Of a DNA stretch of 64,000 nt, positions 36,256-48,789 are shown piece by piece; positions within the stretch are counted from its first letter, which is position 1, and the number at the start of each line of letters is the position of its first letter. The notes below the pieces were generated by a model. The model did no database searches. It was not told the origin of the DNA and saw nothing but the letters and a program-made list of their open reading frames with translations. This DNA comes from Mercenaria mercenaria (Eukaryota > Mollusca > Bivalvia > Venerida > Veneridae). The translations under genes were made by a program, and so were the position numbers. The DNA lies in NCBI RefSeq assembly GCF_021730395.1, contig NC_069371.1, positions 45,828,001 to 45,892,000 on the forward strand. The letters run 5' to 3'.

Positions 36256-37037
36256 TTTTGCCGGAAGTACTGAAAACGAAAGTCAAATTTTTATTGGTCG
36301 CCACACCGGGTTCACGCGAAGGGGTCACCCTGTCTATGCGCATGAACTAATGTATGCTTACAAGGTACCTTTTGTTAGCCCTTTCTTATAATTATCTGGG
36401 TTTGAGCACATCATGTCACCTTTGTATCTTTGATGTAATATTTCCATGAGAAGAAAATATAAATCCCGCTGGGTCCATAACTGAATAAGGGTATACCGAG
36501 ATTTTTATTTTTTTTATCTTTAAGGCCGTTTTGGTTGTTGCCTAAAGTGCTAGCATTTGCCTAAGGTCTCTGATGTGTCTGTACTTTAGATCTGCTGACA
36601 TAGAAATTTTAGCCATATTTTTAAAATGACTTTTGATTCCAAGGAAGCATGAAAGGGCCATAACCCCCTAACATGGATTTCTACGTTACAAATGCGGATA
36701 TGATACTAGAATTGAGGATCATTCTTATGAAATTTGCAATAACATTAGGCTGAAGTGTCCAAGTACCGTATTAGTCACCTTGTATATGTAATACTATTTT
36801 GTTATGTCGCCTAAACACCAACAGTTTTTGACAGGCAAGGAAAGTATTTTTTATTCCTATAAAATGCAAGATTTATATATATATATTTACTTTGCCTACA
36901 AATGCTTTTGTTTCTTTTTCTGTTGATTCGGCGGTTAATAACGGAAATATTAAGCATAGTTACAGCGAGTGAGTCAAAATCCTCCCTTAAAATTATTGGT
37001 TTTGATATATAAAACTTGCTTTTTAATAGTTTATTAA

Positions 37038-37530
37038 GGTATAGGTCCATGTTTCGGAGAAAAAAGTTCGAACGTCATCAAATCATAGAAAGACAGCATT
37101 GTTTTACATGAAAATTTAACAGCATATAAAACATTTATATTATTCTACAAAACCATTGTCAATTTATTCATGTATGTATTGAATTCCGGAAAGGGACTGC
37201 ATGAAGGGGCCACACTTCTGGACACTTCAGCGCCTTTAAAAACTCACCATTTTCAAAAAGTTGTTACATGTCTTCGTTTTGATGCATTTGCAACATCGTA
37301 CGAGTGTTTAAACTTTACATAATTAGGTAAAACATCGTTTTTGACAATTGTTTACATTTATTTCTTTACAAATGACATTCTTATTCAAAGGGAGACAACT
37401 CATTAAGAATATTTTAAGTATCCAACTCTGTGGGACAGAACAGTAAAACATATATTAAACAGACAAGTTGTGCGTCAAGGTGCTGTTCATTTACTAAAAA
37501 ATCTGTTATTTTGTGATATACTGCTAAACC
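37038..37530. mobile_element. TTAA-flanked element in unit 5
   Basis: 493 bp between TTAA (37034-37037 and 37531-37534). Removing it restores TTTATTAAACCTAAATC, close to unit 2 (AATAAACCTAAATC). The ends match only as GGTATAG / GGTTTAG, so the inverted repeats are weak. No coding capacity. Confidence 0.65.
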
Positions 37531-37772
37531 TTAAACCTAAATCTTATATATATATCTACATACTAGTTTTCAAGAAAAAACAACACATTTTAACTACGTT
37601 TTCAGCAATAATGAGTATGTGTATCACAATATATGCATTTACGATGTAGAAAACAATGATCTATAACTCAAATATTCGGTTATTTTCACGGCAATTCGTG
37701 AAACAACAGAGACTAAGTCCGTATTTGTCAAAATTATCAGTTATTGTCATTGAGTCAATGTCATAGCAAACC

Positions 37773-39081
37773 CTATCTGTTGTTTAACAAATATCCACTA
37801 AACATATTCCACTGATTACCTGCTTCATGCAATGCATTACCATTAGTAGAGGTCACTTGTATGTACACTTTGTCATCTTTTCGAAGGTTAACAATAGCAG
37901 TAGCACTGTTACAAAATCGCTCTGAAGAGTCATTTAGAAGTGTGTTAGTTACGACCGTAGATTCGACATATATCACATAATGAATATATCTCGTACCGAC
38001 GGCTAAGCAAAGCTGAACATTGAACAGATAGGTTTGAGCGACAGGAGCCGTGAATGTCCCAGTTTTGTTATCGTAAGAATGCGCTGAATCGTGCAGTGTG
38101 TCTGTGAAAACGATCTTGTCGCCTGACTTTGGATTGGTTGTAGATGGATTCCGTGATCGGAAAGCAACAGTTGGAATAGAAACTGAATCTGCATAAAAAG
38201 AAACAACTGGAATAAAACAAAAATAAAACATATATGATAGACATGTTTTATATTTACAACATAATGGTTACTGTTGTTTTTCTCTTTCACACTTTTTATA
38301 ACTTTCCTTTCGAGTAAAAACGTATAATTTATATTATGTTCTGAAGTAAGCTGCCAGACATTTATGTGACACGTCGTGTTTTGTATGATCTTTAAATTCT
38401 AAAAATACTTATAGCACATTGAAATGTGACACATAGAAAATACAATATATTGTCAAGTATTTCATTCATGAAACTGACGTTGCTTTTCTTTTCAAAATTA
38501 GTTTAAAAAAACAATTTCCATATTTTGTCTGGGAAGACAACATTAGGGTACCGATCTATTTCTTCAGTGAAAATACAAATAATAATTGAGTTACGTCACA
38601 AATCTTGGTACGTATCAATATAACGTGACTTGAATACACAATATACAACTCTTGATACGGCTTCATCAAAATCATTTGCATTTGTGAAACAGAGTGAGCA
38701 TAAATATGTATGTGCATAGCGAAAGATAAACTCAGCTGACCTTGAATAAAGACACAGAAAATAACTTACCTTTTAAGATTTTCAAATCTTCAGATCGGTT
38801 TTCTAAGTTTAGTCTGTTATGTTCTTTTATGCCATTGAACTCAGTTGAGAGTTTTTCTTTGAAGTTTTCCAGTTCGTTTAACATATCCAAAGTACGTTTC
38901 TGTGTGTTCTCCATTTCCGACTGAAGTCTTTCCATTTGGAATTTCAAACGAATAATTTCTCTAAAGTTTGTTCTTCATAGTGAAACTTGGAGCAATGTGG
39001 TTCTCCAAAGACCTTACCTTGTACCAGAAAGATAATAAGGATAAACGTTCTGTAAATATGGACAGTCTTATAATATTTCAT
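37773..39081 (-). pseudogene. C1q-5: mosaic C1q-domain gene with a frameshift in exon 1
   Basis: Exon 1 is 38770-39081: 312 nt, one short of the family's 313. A T is missing near 38957 (AATAATTTCTC where copies read AATAATTTTCTC), so the coiled coil goes out of frame. Exon 2 is 37773-38188 (416 nt, open) and the intron is 581 nt. In the head G156 is Gln (VAQTYLF for VAGTYLF; two base changes) and the last strand reads GYLL for GVLL. G156 is an invariant residue of the C1q signature, so the head was probably under relaxed constraint. The promoter and signal-peptide end look like C1q-1 (CTGTAAATATGGACAGTC), while the exon 1 end and intron look like C1q-3 (LNLENRSEDLKILK). If the frameshift is a sequencing error, a full-length but altered protein would result. 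Confidence 0.8.
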
Positions 39082-39178
39082 ATCTATATTTATCTAGATG
39101 TTCCAAGTTTCTGTTAATGTTATTATATCTGAAGTTGATACAATAGGTACAATAGCCCTCCCTTTACTCCTGTCTTTG

Positions 39179-39185
39179 TTTTATA
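39179..39185 (-). promoter_or_regulatory. TATA box of C1q-5
   Basis: TATAAAA on the minus strand, 98 nt upstream of the ATG. It shares with C1q-1 the extra TACAATAGG downstream of the box. Confidence 0.65.
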
Positions 39186-39474
39186 CTGAATAATTTTGAG
39201 CAACATTCAACTAATTACTTATTCAATTATTGCTAATGTATAAGTAATCTCAGCATAATTACACAGTTCTTAATTATCAAAAGACTGACCGCTTAGTAAT
39301 TGTTCTAATTGACTAAATAATTAGCTTGTCTGATACGTTAATACATATGCGAGGTCAAATATTAACGCTCATTGTCACATGATTATTGTACAAACAGCTT
39401 TTGGATCTTAATTGATAACGGAAATTACTTACAAGTGTACGGTGTTTCGTTAGGGCCTGTGCCCTATTGTCCCT

Positions 39475-40325
39475 GTGAACGCGAAGCGCGAAGGTACGAC
39501 GGTACGATGGCGAAGCGCGACAGTACGATGGCGACAACGCGACAGTAGTATGGCGAAGCGAGTCAGTACGATGGCTAAGCGCAACAGTTCGATGGTGACA
39601 GTCCGTCGTACTGTCGCGCTTCGCTATCGCACTGTCGCGCTTTACCATAGTACTGTCACCATCGTACTGTCGCGCTTTGCCATCGTACTGTCGCGCTTCG
39701 CCATCGCACTGTCACGTTACTACAATCAAATAAAAATTTAATGTGAGAAATGTGTTAGAACAATAAAATCGATAGAAAAAAAAATGAGAAAGGAGGGGCT
39801 CACACAGCTCTTGACATCAGTCCAAAATACGAATACATTAACCGAATCGTTTAGAAGAAGATATAAAGCTTTGCTCTTTTAGAAACACCTGCTGTTTTGT
39901 TCGAACTTGAGGTGCTCACCTCCATAAAGGAGATTGCTAACTGTTTTTGCACATGGGAGATTGCCAAGGTTTTCTTGTCTATGCACGATGGTAACACTAC
40001 GATGTTGAAGCGCGACAGTGCGATGGCGAAGCGCAACAGTTCGATGGTGACAGTCCGTCGTACTGTCGCGCTTCGCCATCGCACTGTCGCGCTTTACCAT
40101 CGTACTGTCACCATCGTACTGTCGCGCTTTGCCATCGTACTGTCGCGCTTCGCCATCGCACTGTCGCGCTTCAACATCGTAGTGTTACCATCGTACTGTC
40201 GTTCTTCACCATCGTATTGTCGTGCTTCACCATCGCACTGTCGCGCTTCACCATCGTAGTGTCACCATCGTACTGTCGCGCTTCGCCATCGTAGTGTCAC
40301 CATCGTACTGTCACGCTTCACCATC
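39475..40325. repeat. Enlarged left palindromic arm, split by a LINE fragment
   Basis: The 21-bp satellite occurs in alternating orientation. The palindrome centre GGTGACAGTCCGTCGTACTG occurs twice (about 39592 and 40048), once in each half. The sequence just right of the LINE piece is the reverse complement of satellite at about 40155-40195, so the LINE piece lies in the loop of a larger hairpin. Confidence 0.8.
39711..39984 (-). mobile_element. Inverted internal fragment of a LINE
   Basis: About 97 percent identical by eye to the reverse complement of 44122-44398, which spans the last codons of the LINE reverse-transcriptase ORF and the start of its 3' UTR. It lacks the last ~290 bp of the LINE, so it is not a normal 5'-truncated insertion. 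Both edges meet satellite at short shared sequences (GTCACG at one side, ATG/TGCA at the other), which suggests template switching or recombination. Confidence 0.8.
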
Positions 40326-40424
40326 TTTTCTCTGTTTACGTAAGGACCGATTTTAATTAAACTCTATATTGTATAGTATTGTCAACTCTGTCTTATGATC
40401 AAATACTTTCGGCACGGGTATTAT

Positions 40425-40740
40425 TGAAATGAATATCACCAGACCTGATGGTATTTAAATGAATATCACCCGGCAGCTGTTATTCAAACGAATATCACCC
40501 GGATGTTATTCAAATGAAAATTGCCAGGCAGAGTGTCCCTCAAATGAATATCATCTGGCATGATGATATTAAAAAATTATCATACCTTAATATTGTTTGA
40601 AATGTACTATTCCAAAATAGGCTCCGTTGGTCTATGGCTATTTTACATTGTTTACTTGAGGGAGCATAAAAATGAATATCAACCGGTAGGGTGTGGTTTA
40701 AACGAATATCACCTAACCGAGTGTTATTAACCTCTCTATG
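40425..40740 (+). repeat. Degenerate ~30-bp repeats inside the foldback element (unit 5)
   Basis: Counterpart of 5835-6150, with AAATGAATATCACCCGGCAG-like motifs. Confidence 0.55.
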
Positions 40741-41134
40741 GAAAAATAAATGATAATGTTTTTACATTTAATAATTGTTTTGTGAGAAAATTTTGTTTAA
40801 TCAGCTCATATATTTCAAGCAAAGAAACGTTAAGATTATATATTGTCAACTAAAAATAATAAAAGTACAATGTTCTATAAATTTTGCTTATAAAGCTTTT
40901 GGGTAAATTTTATGCAAAAGTGTTAATTAGGTCTAGAATACAGTTGTTTGTTTCCGCTTACCCAACCGACCCTGTCTTTTTACCACTGACCCTAAAGTTT
41001 TGATTGACGAAACGTATTGGATAAAAATGTAGATTTATGTTAAAGAAGGTTAAAAGTAAGTAAATCCAAAGCACGCCTGGGTCTGACCGTACAATTCCAT
41101 ACATTAAAGTCGGTCCTTAAGTAAACAGAGAAAA

Positions 41135-41495
41135 GTTGGCGAAGCGCGACAGTACGATAGCGAAGCGCGACAGCACGATGGTGAAGCGTGACTGTGCGAT
41201 GGCGAAGTGCGACAGTACGATGGTGAAGCGCGACAGTACGATGGTGACACTACGATGGTGAAGCGCGACGCTGCGATGGTGAAGCGCGACAGTGTGATGG
41301 CGAAGCGCGACACTACGATGATGAAGCGCGACAGTACGATGGCGAAGTGCGACTGTACGATGGAGTGTCACTATCGTATTGTCGCGCTTCGCAATCGTAC
41401 TATCGCGCTTCACCATCGTACTGTCGTGTTATCACTATCGTACTGTCGCGCTTTGCCATCGTACTGTCGTACCTTCGCCCTTCGCGTTCACAGGA
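41135..41495. repeat. Right palindromic arm of the unit 5 foldback element
   Basis: The 21-bp satellite in one orientation to about 41360, then reversed to about 41480, ending in the unique terminal inverted repeat. The overlapping open frames (41104-41556) are artefacts of the 21-bp period. Confidence 0.8.
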
Positions 41496-41941
41496 AGCAG
41501 GCGCCGGCACTAACGGAACACCGTACAAGTATGTAATTACAATCCTAACAAGGTAATTAGTAACTGGTACTCTGACCTATCGTTTACAACGCAAAGTAAT
41601 TGTTGATAAAGCAGTTTCGGTCTACAGTTTTTCCAGTCTTTCCTTTATAAATACATGCACTGTTTATGGTCAAAAACAGATATTCTTAAATGCTTATTTC
41701 TGTTTAAACACGCTTACGCTGAAATGACGTCACATTAACGGTTGATGCCAATGTTTTCGTTGCGACCAACAAATAGCGTTACTATGTTTTATCTTCTGTT
41801 TTAAATAAATGGCATATTAGAGCTGAAATAATGTATAACAAAATCGTGTTTTACTTGAATTAATTTATTAAAAATTAATTATAAGTCGCCGGATACTACC
41901 ATATAATTCTTAAAAAAAACTTCAACATCAAAGAAAACTTG

Positions 41942-44691
41942 ACATCATTTCAGATATCATTACCTCTGCAGCATAAAAAACAATTCCAAATAAAGTAATA
42001 ACTGTAAGACCAAATGTTATACCTTGGATGGATGGCTTAATTAGAAAATTAATATGCAAACGCAACAGAATCCATAAAATAGCGAAAACCTCCAATGATC
42101 CTACTACCTGGTCTAATTTTAGGAAAATAAGAAATGAGGTTACAAATCTAATAAGAAAATCGAAATCTGAAAACCAAAAACGCACCGATAAAATGAACTC
42201 TGATAATACAACAGCTAAAGAATGGTTCAAATTGGCCAAACAGGTAACCAAAAAGGATTCCTCAAAATCTATCCCGAACTTGGTAAGTGGCAATGCTCAA
42301 GCTTCAAGTGATGTAGACAAAGCAAACTTATTAAGTCAATATTTCTGTTCCCAGTCATCAATAGACGATACAGGTCACGAGTTACCAAATATCCCTGTCA
42401 GCAGATGATCACTTCAGGACATATCTATATCAAGACCAAGACGTGATTGACAGTATAAATTCAATTGACCCCGGAAAGGCATGTGGCCCAGATTTGGTCA
42501 GTCCCCGTCTTATTCGGGAGGGATCCAGTGTTCTTGATAAACCCCTGTCCATCTACTTCAACAAGCTCCTTCAGCAATCTTTCTTTCCTTCTTCTTGGAA
42601 ACTCGCTAATGTCACGCCAATATTCAAGAAGTCCGACCCATCCAAACCGTCTAACTATCGCCCTGTCTCGCTCTTAAGCTGCATAGGCAAACTTATGGAA
42701 CGCTGTATTCACAAGCACATCTACAATTACATTGTTGCTAATAACCTCCTAACTCCGAATCAATCTGGTTTCATAAAAGGTGATTCAACGGTTAACCAGC
42801 TGACCTTCTTTTACAATGAAATATGTGAAGCACTGGATGAGGGCAAGGAAGTGCGCGCGGTGTTTTGTGATATATCAAAAGCCTTCGATAGAGTCTGGCA
42901 CCGGGGTCTTCTTCACAAACTTTCTTCTTTTGGAATCCACGGAATGCTCCTAGAGTGGTTCTCGTCATACCTTTCGGGCCGTCGGCAACGAGTTGCTATT
43001 TCAAATACTTCTTCCTCCTGGCTAAACATTTCCGCTGGAGTTCCTCAGAGTTCAATTCTTGGACCTGTTTTGTTTCTAATCTATATAAACGATATTGTAA
43101 ATGATCTCCAGGCCAATATCTGGCTGTTTGCCGATGATACTACACTTTTCATAACTTTTGATTCCCCGGATGCATCCGCTGTTGTCCTTAATTCTGATCT
43201 TCGTAAAGTAACAAACTGGTCAAGATCATGGCTTGTGGATTTTAATCCCGAAAAAACTGAAACTGTTCTATTCTCTAGGAAGAGAGATCGTGCAAACCAC
43301 CCCCGTCTAATCATGGATGACGTCCCTATTTCTTCTGTTAAAACTCACAAACATCTTGGTATTTCATTTTCCGAGGACGCTAAGTGGAAGGAGCATATAT
43401 CTTCGTCTGTGTAAATAAAGCCTGGCAGAGGTTAGGCATAATGCGATCACTGAAATTTATCTTGTCACGTTCCAGTCTGGAAAGAATGTACTTTTCATTC
43501 GTTAGGCCTCTTCTTGAGTACGGAAATGTTATATGGGACAATTGTTCTGTAGAATTAAAAATGATATAGATGTTGTTCAAAACGAGGCTGCGAGGATCGT
43601 TACTGGTGCGACCAAACTATGCAATATTCAAACGATGCTGTCTGAGCTTCGGTGGGAGACCCTTCCAATAAGGCGTAAGAAAAACAGGCTCGTTCTATTC
43701 TAAAAAATGACAAACGGTCTTACTTCTCATTATCTCAGTAGTTTGATTCCTGAAAACAACCAAAATCGATATCCTTTAAGAAATTCCGATAACATACCTA
43801 CGATACCATCTAGAACGCAGCTTTATAACTCTTCCTTTTTGCCAGCAACTATTCGCGACTGGAATTTTCTCCCGTCTGATGTTCGAAATTGTAACACTCT
43901 TCACACCTTCAAAACCAAAATCACGAATCAACAAACAAAGTCTCCCGCCCTTTTTAACGTTGGAACACGTAAAAACCAGATATTACATACTCGTCTACGC
44001 CTCGGTTGCAGCTCTTTAAATTTTGACCTTCACAGGAAAAACATTACCGACACCGCTCTCTGCAGATGCGGAGCCCCTAAGACTGTTTCCCATTTCTTGC
44101 TTTAATGTCCCCTTTACACCATGCATAGACAAAAAAACCTTGGCAATCTCCCATGTGCAAAAACAGTTAGCAATCTCCTTTATGGAGGTGAGCACCTCAA
44201 GTTCGAACAAAACAGCAGGTGTTTCTAAAAGTGCAAAACTTTATATCTTCTTCTAAACGATTCGGTTAATGTATGCGTATTTTGGACTGATGTCAAGAGC
44301 TGTGTGAGCCCCTCCTTTCTCTTATTTTCTTTTCTATCGGTTTTATTGTTCTAACACATTTCTCACATTAAATTTTTATTTGATTGTAGTAACGTGACAT
44401 ATACACATGTTTAAAAGAGTCCGTATACTTAGGTTATTTCTCAAGACGCTTTACCCCAAACAACTTCCCAACTCTTGAAACATTATTCAAGTATAAATTA
44501 AATTACCTCGTTACAATGTTCATAAATGTCATACTGATCGTAACCTTGTACATTTATTGTTGTAAATTGTTTATTGGAAAGGAATTTACATAAGCTATCA
44601 GCTTGTTTTCCAATCCATGTATTTGACATGTAAAAGTTTGTTGTACATGTTATGTGTATGTTGCTTCAAAAAATAAAATATTGTTTAAACT
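41942..44691 (+). mobile_element. 5'-truncated LINE (Jockey/CR1-like reverse transcriptase)
   Basis: A 2750-bp insertion with a perfect 12-bp target duplication AAAGAAAACTTG (41930-41941 and 44692-44703); unit 1 shows the empty site near 8900. Coding sequence starts at the very 5' edge in the linker after the missing endonuclease (VIPWMDGLIRKLI, near 42020). Reverse transcriptase motifs follow at 42443-43414: NYRPVSLLS, FCDISKAFDRVWH, GVPQSSILGP, FADD. The maturase-like end and a CRCG..H zinc-knuckle-like stretch (to about 44100) come next, and the ORF ends as SSSKRFG near 44263. The 3' end is AATAAAATATTGTTTAAACT with no long poly(A). It is dead: the endonuclease is missing, there is an early in-frame TAA near 41976, and frame changes fall near 42405, 43400, 43565, 43700 and 44215. 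The catalytic FADD is kept but PQG reads PQS. Clade assignment is by resemblance only. Confidence 0.88.
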
Positions 44692-44984
44692 AAAGAAAAC
44701 TTGAAAACCACTAAACATCGCGATAATTCGAATTATACTGCCGACCTGTCGAATTATCAGATTAAATATTGAATAAATATATTTAAGTTCGGTATTTAGT
44801 CCGATCATACAATAAGAATTTTCCTTTTATACTGAACACAAAGTTATAACAAAAAAGTATTTTTAAAGAAATGGCATTAAATGTACTTGTTCCGACATGG
44901 AAAATATTTAGGATGTGTTGGTTACTAGCAATTACCTATCCCGACAGGGATAACCGCAAAAAATCTATCGACTATCACTTATCA

Positions 44985-45720
44985 CACTTAGTCCGTTAAG
45001 GGGAATCGTATTATATATCAGACAGCATTCATCAGCTTTCTCTAAAGGAAGAATCGGAGGATATGTCAGGTAGCATTTATCAGCTTTCTCTAAAGAAAGA
45101 ATCGGAGGATATGTCAGGTAGCATTTATCAGCTTTCTCTAAAGGAAGAATTGGAGTAAATGTCAGGTAGCATTTATCAGCTTTCTCTAAAAAACGAATCG
45201 GGGGATATGTCAGGTAGAATATCTCAGATTTTTCTAAAGGAAGAATCCAAGGATATGTCAGGTAGCACTTAATAGCTTTCCCTGTAGGAAGAATTGGAGG
45301 ATATGTCAGGCAGCACTTATTAGCTTTTCCGAAAGGTTGAATTGATGGATATGTCTAGCAACAGTTTTCAGCTTTCTCTAAAGAGAGAATCGCAGGATAT
45401 ATCAGGCAGCACTTATCAGCTTTTGCGAAAGGGTGAATTGCTAGATATGTACGGCAATTGTTGTCAGCTTTCTCAAATAGGAGAATCGCAAAATATGTCA
45501 AGAAATATTTAGCAGCTTCCCCGAAAGGGAGAATCACAGGTTAGGTCAGGCAGCACGTATTAGGTTTTCTGGAAGAGTGAATCGGAGGATATATAAGGCA
45601 GCACTTACCAGCTTTCTCAAAACGCAGAATCGCAGAATATATCATGAAATGCTTATCTGCTTTTCTGAAAGTGTGAATCGCATGATATGTGAGGCAGCAC
45701 TTAAAAACATTCTCGAGAGG
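44985..45720. repeat. 48-bp minisatellite, array 5
   Basis: About 15 copies; the right-hand end matches arrays 1 and 2 (GCAGAATATATCATGAAATG, then a TGAGGCAGCACTTA tail). In this unit it lies about 5.9 kb from the C1q-5 start because of the foldback element and the LINE. Confidence 0.88.
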
Positions 45721-47289
45721 TCACCACGGTGCACGATTAATACAATCCTTGATGGGGTGTCTGTGTGCACTTTCTCTATAAATTATAAGAGGAAAATCTT
45801 AGATACAGCAAAATGCGACCCGAAAAAATACCAAAAAACAGCCTTTTTATGACAATTTTAGTAATTTCGATAAATCAAAATTTGGTGTAAAATAGCTAAA
45901 ATCCGGTATTTTTTAAAAAAATATTCTTGTTCCGTTTGTTCTACATTTTCAGGTATATGCAAAACTTCCATAAATGTATGATATGCTATGTAAACACTCA
46001 CTTAGATTCTAAAACTTAAATAGGTTATTTTACTATGATCCTGGATTGATATGCGTAGCAAGCACAGTTCTGAAATTAGGCGAAGTAAATCAACAAATCT
46101 AGAATTCATACAAATCAAATTAATTTCATTCAAATTTCGTTTCTTTCTCTGCCTAACATTAAAGTTTAGATATTGATGGAATACATATATTCATAACATG
46201 CTATTGTAATGCTGTAAATAGTAGAACTTTGAGTGGATGGGGTAAATCTGGGAAATTTCTAGACCGCATAGTTTACCAGTTTTCTTAATTTTATTATGAT
46301 GATGTTATAGTTATTCATATAACATTGCCCAAATATTATTACATACAAAATTGCTATAGTTATATAACAGAACAGGACAACATGCAGATATTTTTCTCAT
46401 TATTGGCGGCCATCTTCCATATTCTCGAACCGGCGCCACAATGTCTGTGCAGTGTCTATGCTTGAAAGAAATACAACTCATTGTTTAAAAATAGTCTCAA
46501 ATATATAATGCTTACAGTTTTCTTTGAAGTAAACAGAAAACCTGTTAAACATATAACATTTATTAAATGATAGATATTCAATATACATATTTGTAAACAA
46601 GAGTATTGATTCCGTTTTGTTATTGTGACTTTTGGAGTGTAGGATTACACCTGGGATAGATGTCAAATACTGGCCTGCATCTTTATAGAATGGACGTGAT
46701 TTAAAGCAATGGTGTTACGCCTACATTATTTGTATTTTTCTTGTCGTTTGAGGCTTATATATTTCTTATACATTTTAGTATACGTATGCAATATGTACAA
46801 ACTTTGTCTACATGCGCGTGTATCAATTACGTACATCTCTATACAGGCACTGTAGCAGAGCTTAACTTAAGTTTGTGTTTCATTTTTGATTCCATGAAAG
46901 GCAGATCCGTATCCAAATTAGTCTGAACTGCTTTGATATTTGTCGTATGTCTGGTTCCGTTTGGTATAAAAGGTCTGCTTCTTTAATGTTATTCACAATA
47001 TGCGTATGTGATTTGTTAGGCGTAAACATTGTATACAGTTAGAAAACCTCGTAGTTGTTTTGACACTGGCCGTTTCAAAGTGGTGCTCCTTTATTTCTTT
47101 GTTTGTCTCTTTGGACGTTTTCATATTATTTTGGTTTTAATGTACATAATTGTGCATTGTCAACACATCCATACAAACACTAATATAAGGACCATAAATG
47201 TTGGTTAATTGTCTAGGTTTTAACCACACAACGCATCATTAAATGAGTGATGAAGAAAACTATTTATGGATCAGGGAAGAAGTTGATAT

Positions 47290-47520
47290 TAGTCCTCCAT
47301 GGCCTAGTGACTAAGTTTGGTGGTTTTGAATGACTTGCCCCTAATCTCTGTGTGTTCGATCCATTGTTGGTTATCATATGAGGAAGGCAACTAGCAGAAT
47401 TACCGAATGTGTGATGTGATAGCAAGGTTTCTAAGTGCACATGGCGTATTCCTTCACCATTAAAACATGAAAAGCAACATATGACCTTAAGTGTCGCTTA
47501 AGACTCAACAAAACAAACAA
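47290..47520 (+). mobile_element. tRNA-derived SINE (unit 6 copy)
   Basis: AGTCCTCCATGGCCTAGTGA start, a B-box-like GTTCGATCC near 47356, and CATATGACCTTAAGTGTCGC near the end. About 20 bp are missing in the middle relative to unit 2. Confidence 0.75.
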
Positions 47521-47764
47521 ATACATTAAATGAGAAATGTTCTTTCATGGATTTAAACAGTTATTTACCAGAAACATCCATGCAACGCTACAAATTTGTT
47601 GTTGTTAATGAGACGATAATTTCAGTACTTTCATGTCATTAATTATACAAAATTATACGCAATGTTTACACTCATATCACGAAACACTAACAGAAAGTGT
47701 TCGTCAACATTAATGTCTGTTTCAGTATCATTTTTGCATCAAAGATAATTCCCATCACTTACTC

Positions 47765-47960
47765 AAGTCAGGTCTAATATGATAACTAATATAGGATCTT
47801 CGGTTGACATAAACTGGACTTTTATTAAAACGACCAGGCGTTCAAGTATAAATCTGCAAGAACTTTACTAAAACAGGTCTTATATGATTACTGATATAGG
47901 ATATTCGGATGATTAAAACTTGCAATAGATCGACTTGGTGTTCAAGTTTAAATTTACAAG
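47765..47960 (+). repeat. 105-bp spacer repeat, about two copies (unit 6)
   Basis: One full copy with GGACTTTTATTAAAACGACC and a second that matches the diverged last copy at 19459-19545. Confidence 0.7.
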
Positions 47961-48789
47961 ATAATAATTATAGTCTAGTCCAGAGTTCAATAAATGTGAG
48001 AGATACAGACATTTTGTTAGTATTTGGTCCCATATACTTTTTTAGGGTAGTTTGAGTATGCTGAATTCAAAAATATATGTTGGTCATCTGACAAATGACT
48101 TTTTTATAGGTCAAATTGGAGAAAAACAAAATGGCCGCCAAATTAAGATATTTCTAATATAAGTTTGTAATAGTATCCCAATTATCCAAATGTATATAGG
48201 TTTCTTTATCAAAGTAATGTGTAACATAGTAACAGATTAAATAAACAACACCTTTTTCAAAGATAAATACCTTTTATCTGAATGTGTGCTCTGTTAAGAG
48301 AAAAAAAAACAAACATTTAAAAGCACCCGAACTTGATTATTTCGCCAAAAAGATGATTATTTAACAATTCACATTGGTTATTGTTGCAAAGCTATTGTTG
48401 AATACCGTACACTAATTTTATATTTTGAATCAGTTTACAGGACAGAAGCTAAATCCATAAACTGTTTATGATATGATTATTTCAAAATAATATAGATTGA
48501 ATTACTTGAACCTTAAGGTATGCTTTCACAGTCCTATTTCATATGTTAATTTACTCCGTCGAGTTCATACAGCTGGTAATGCTTTTATCGCATTTACATT
48601 ATATCTGTGCATAAGAGCCCAGTCTTTTTACATATACATCTGAGGGTCCTACATCCAGAAGTACACTTGCAAGCAATGAACTAAATACAAGCTTTAGGAC
48701 TGGGATAACGGGTAATTAGAACTGGCTTAAGTGTGTCATCAGTATTTTGGCCAAACATTTTGCAAATAAAATAGTCACAGTTTTCATTA

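Larger units (their letters stand above)
34171..37772. other. Unit 5 spacer
   Basis: Non-coding and shortened at its left end. It contains the CpG-rich block (34700-34970), an unclassified insertion of about 970 bp (35281-36255) and a TTAA element (37038-37530). The remaining sequence aligns with units 2 and 6. Confidence 0.65.
39437..41526. mobile_element. Foldback element with satellite arms (unit 5 copy)
   Basis: Same ends (GTACGGTGTT / AACACCGTAC) and the same AAGT duplication (39433-39436 and 41527-41530) as at 5356, at the homologous site 5' of the gene. This copy lacks the stretch matching about 6441-8009 of the unit 1 copy; the join reads GTATTGGATAAAAATGTAG. Its left arm has grown by inverted duplication and holds a piece of a LINE. 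The shared site shows that the insertion predates the split of units 1 and 5 in this part of the unit. Confidence 0.8.
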
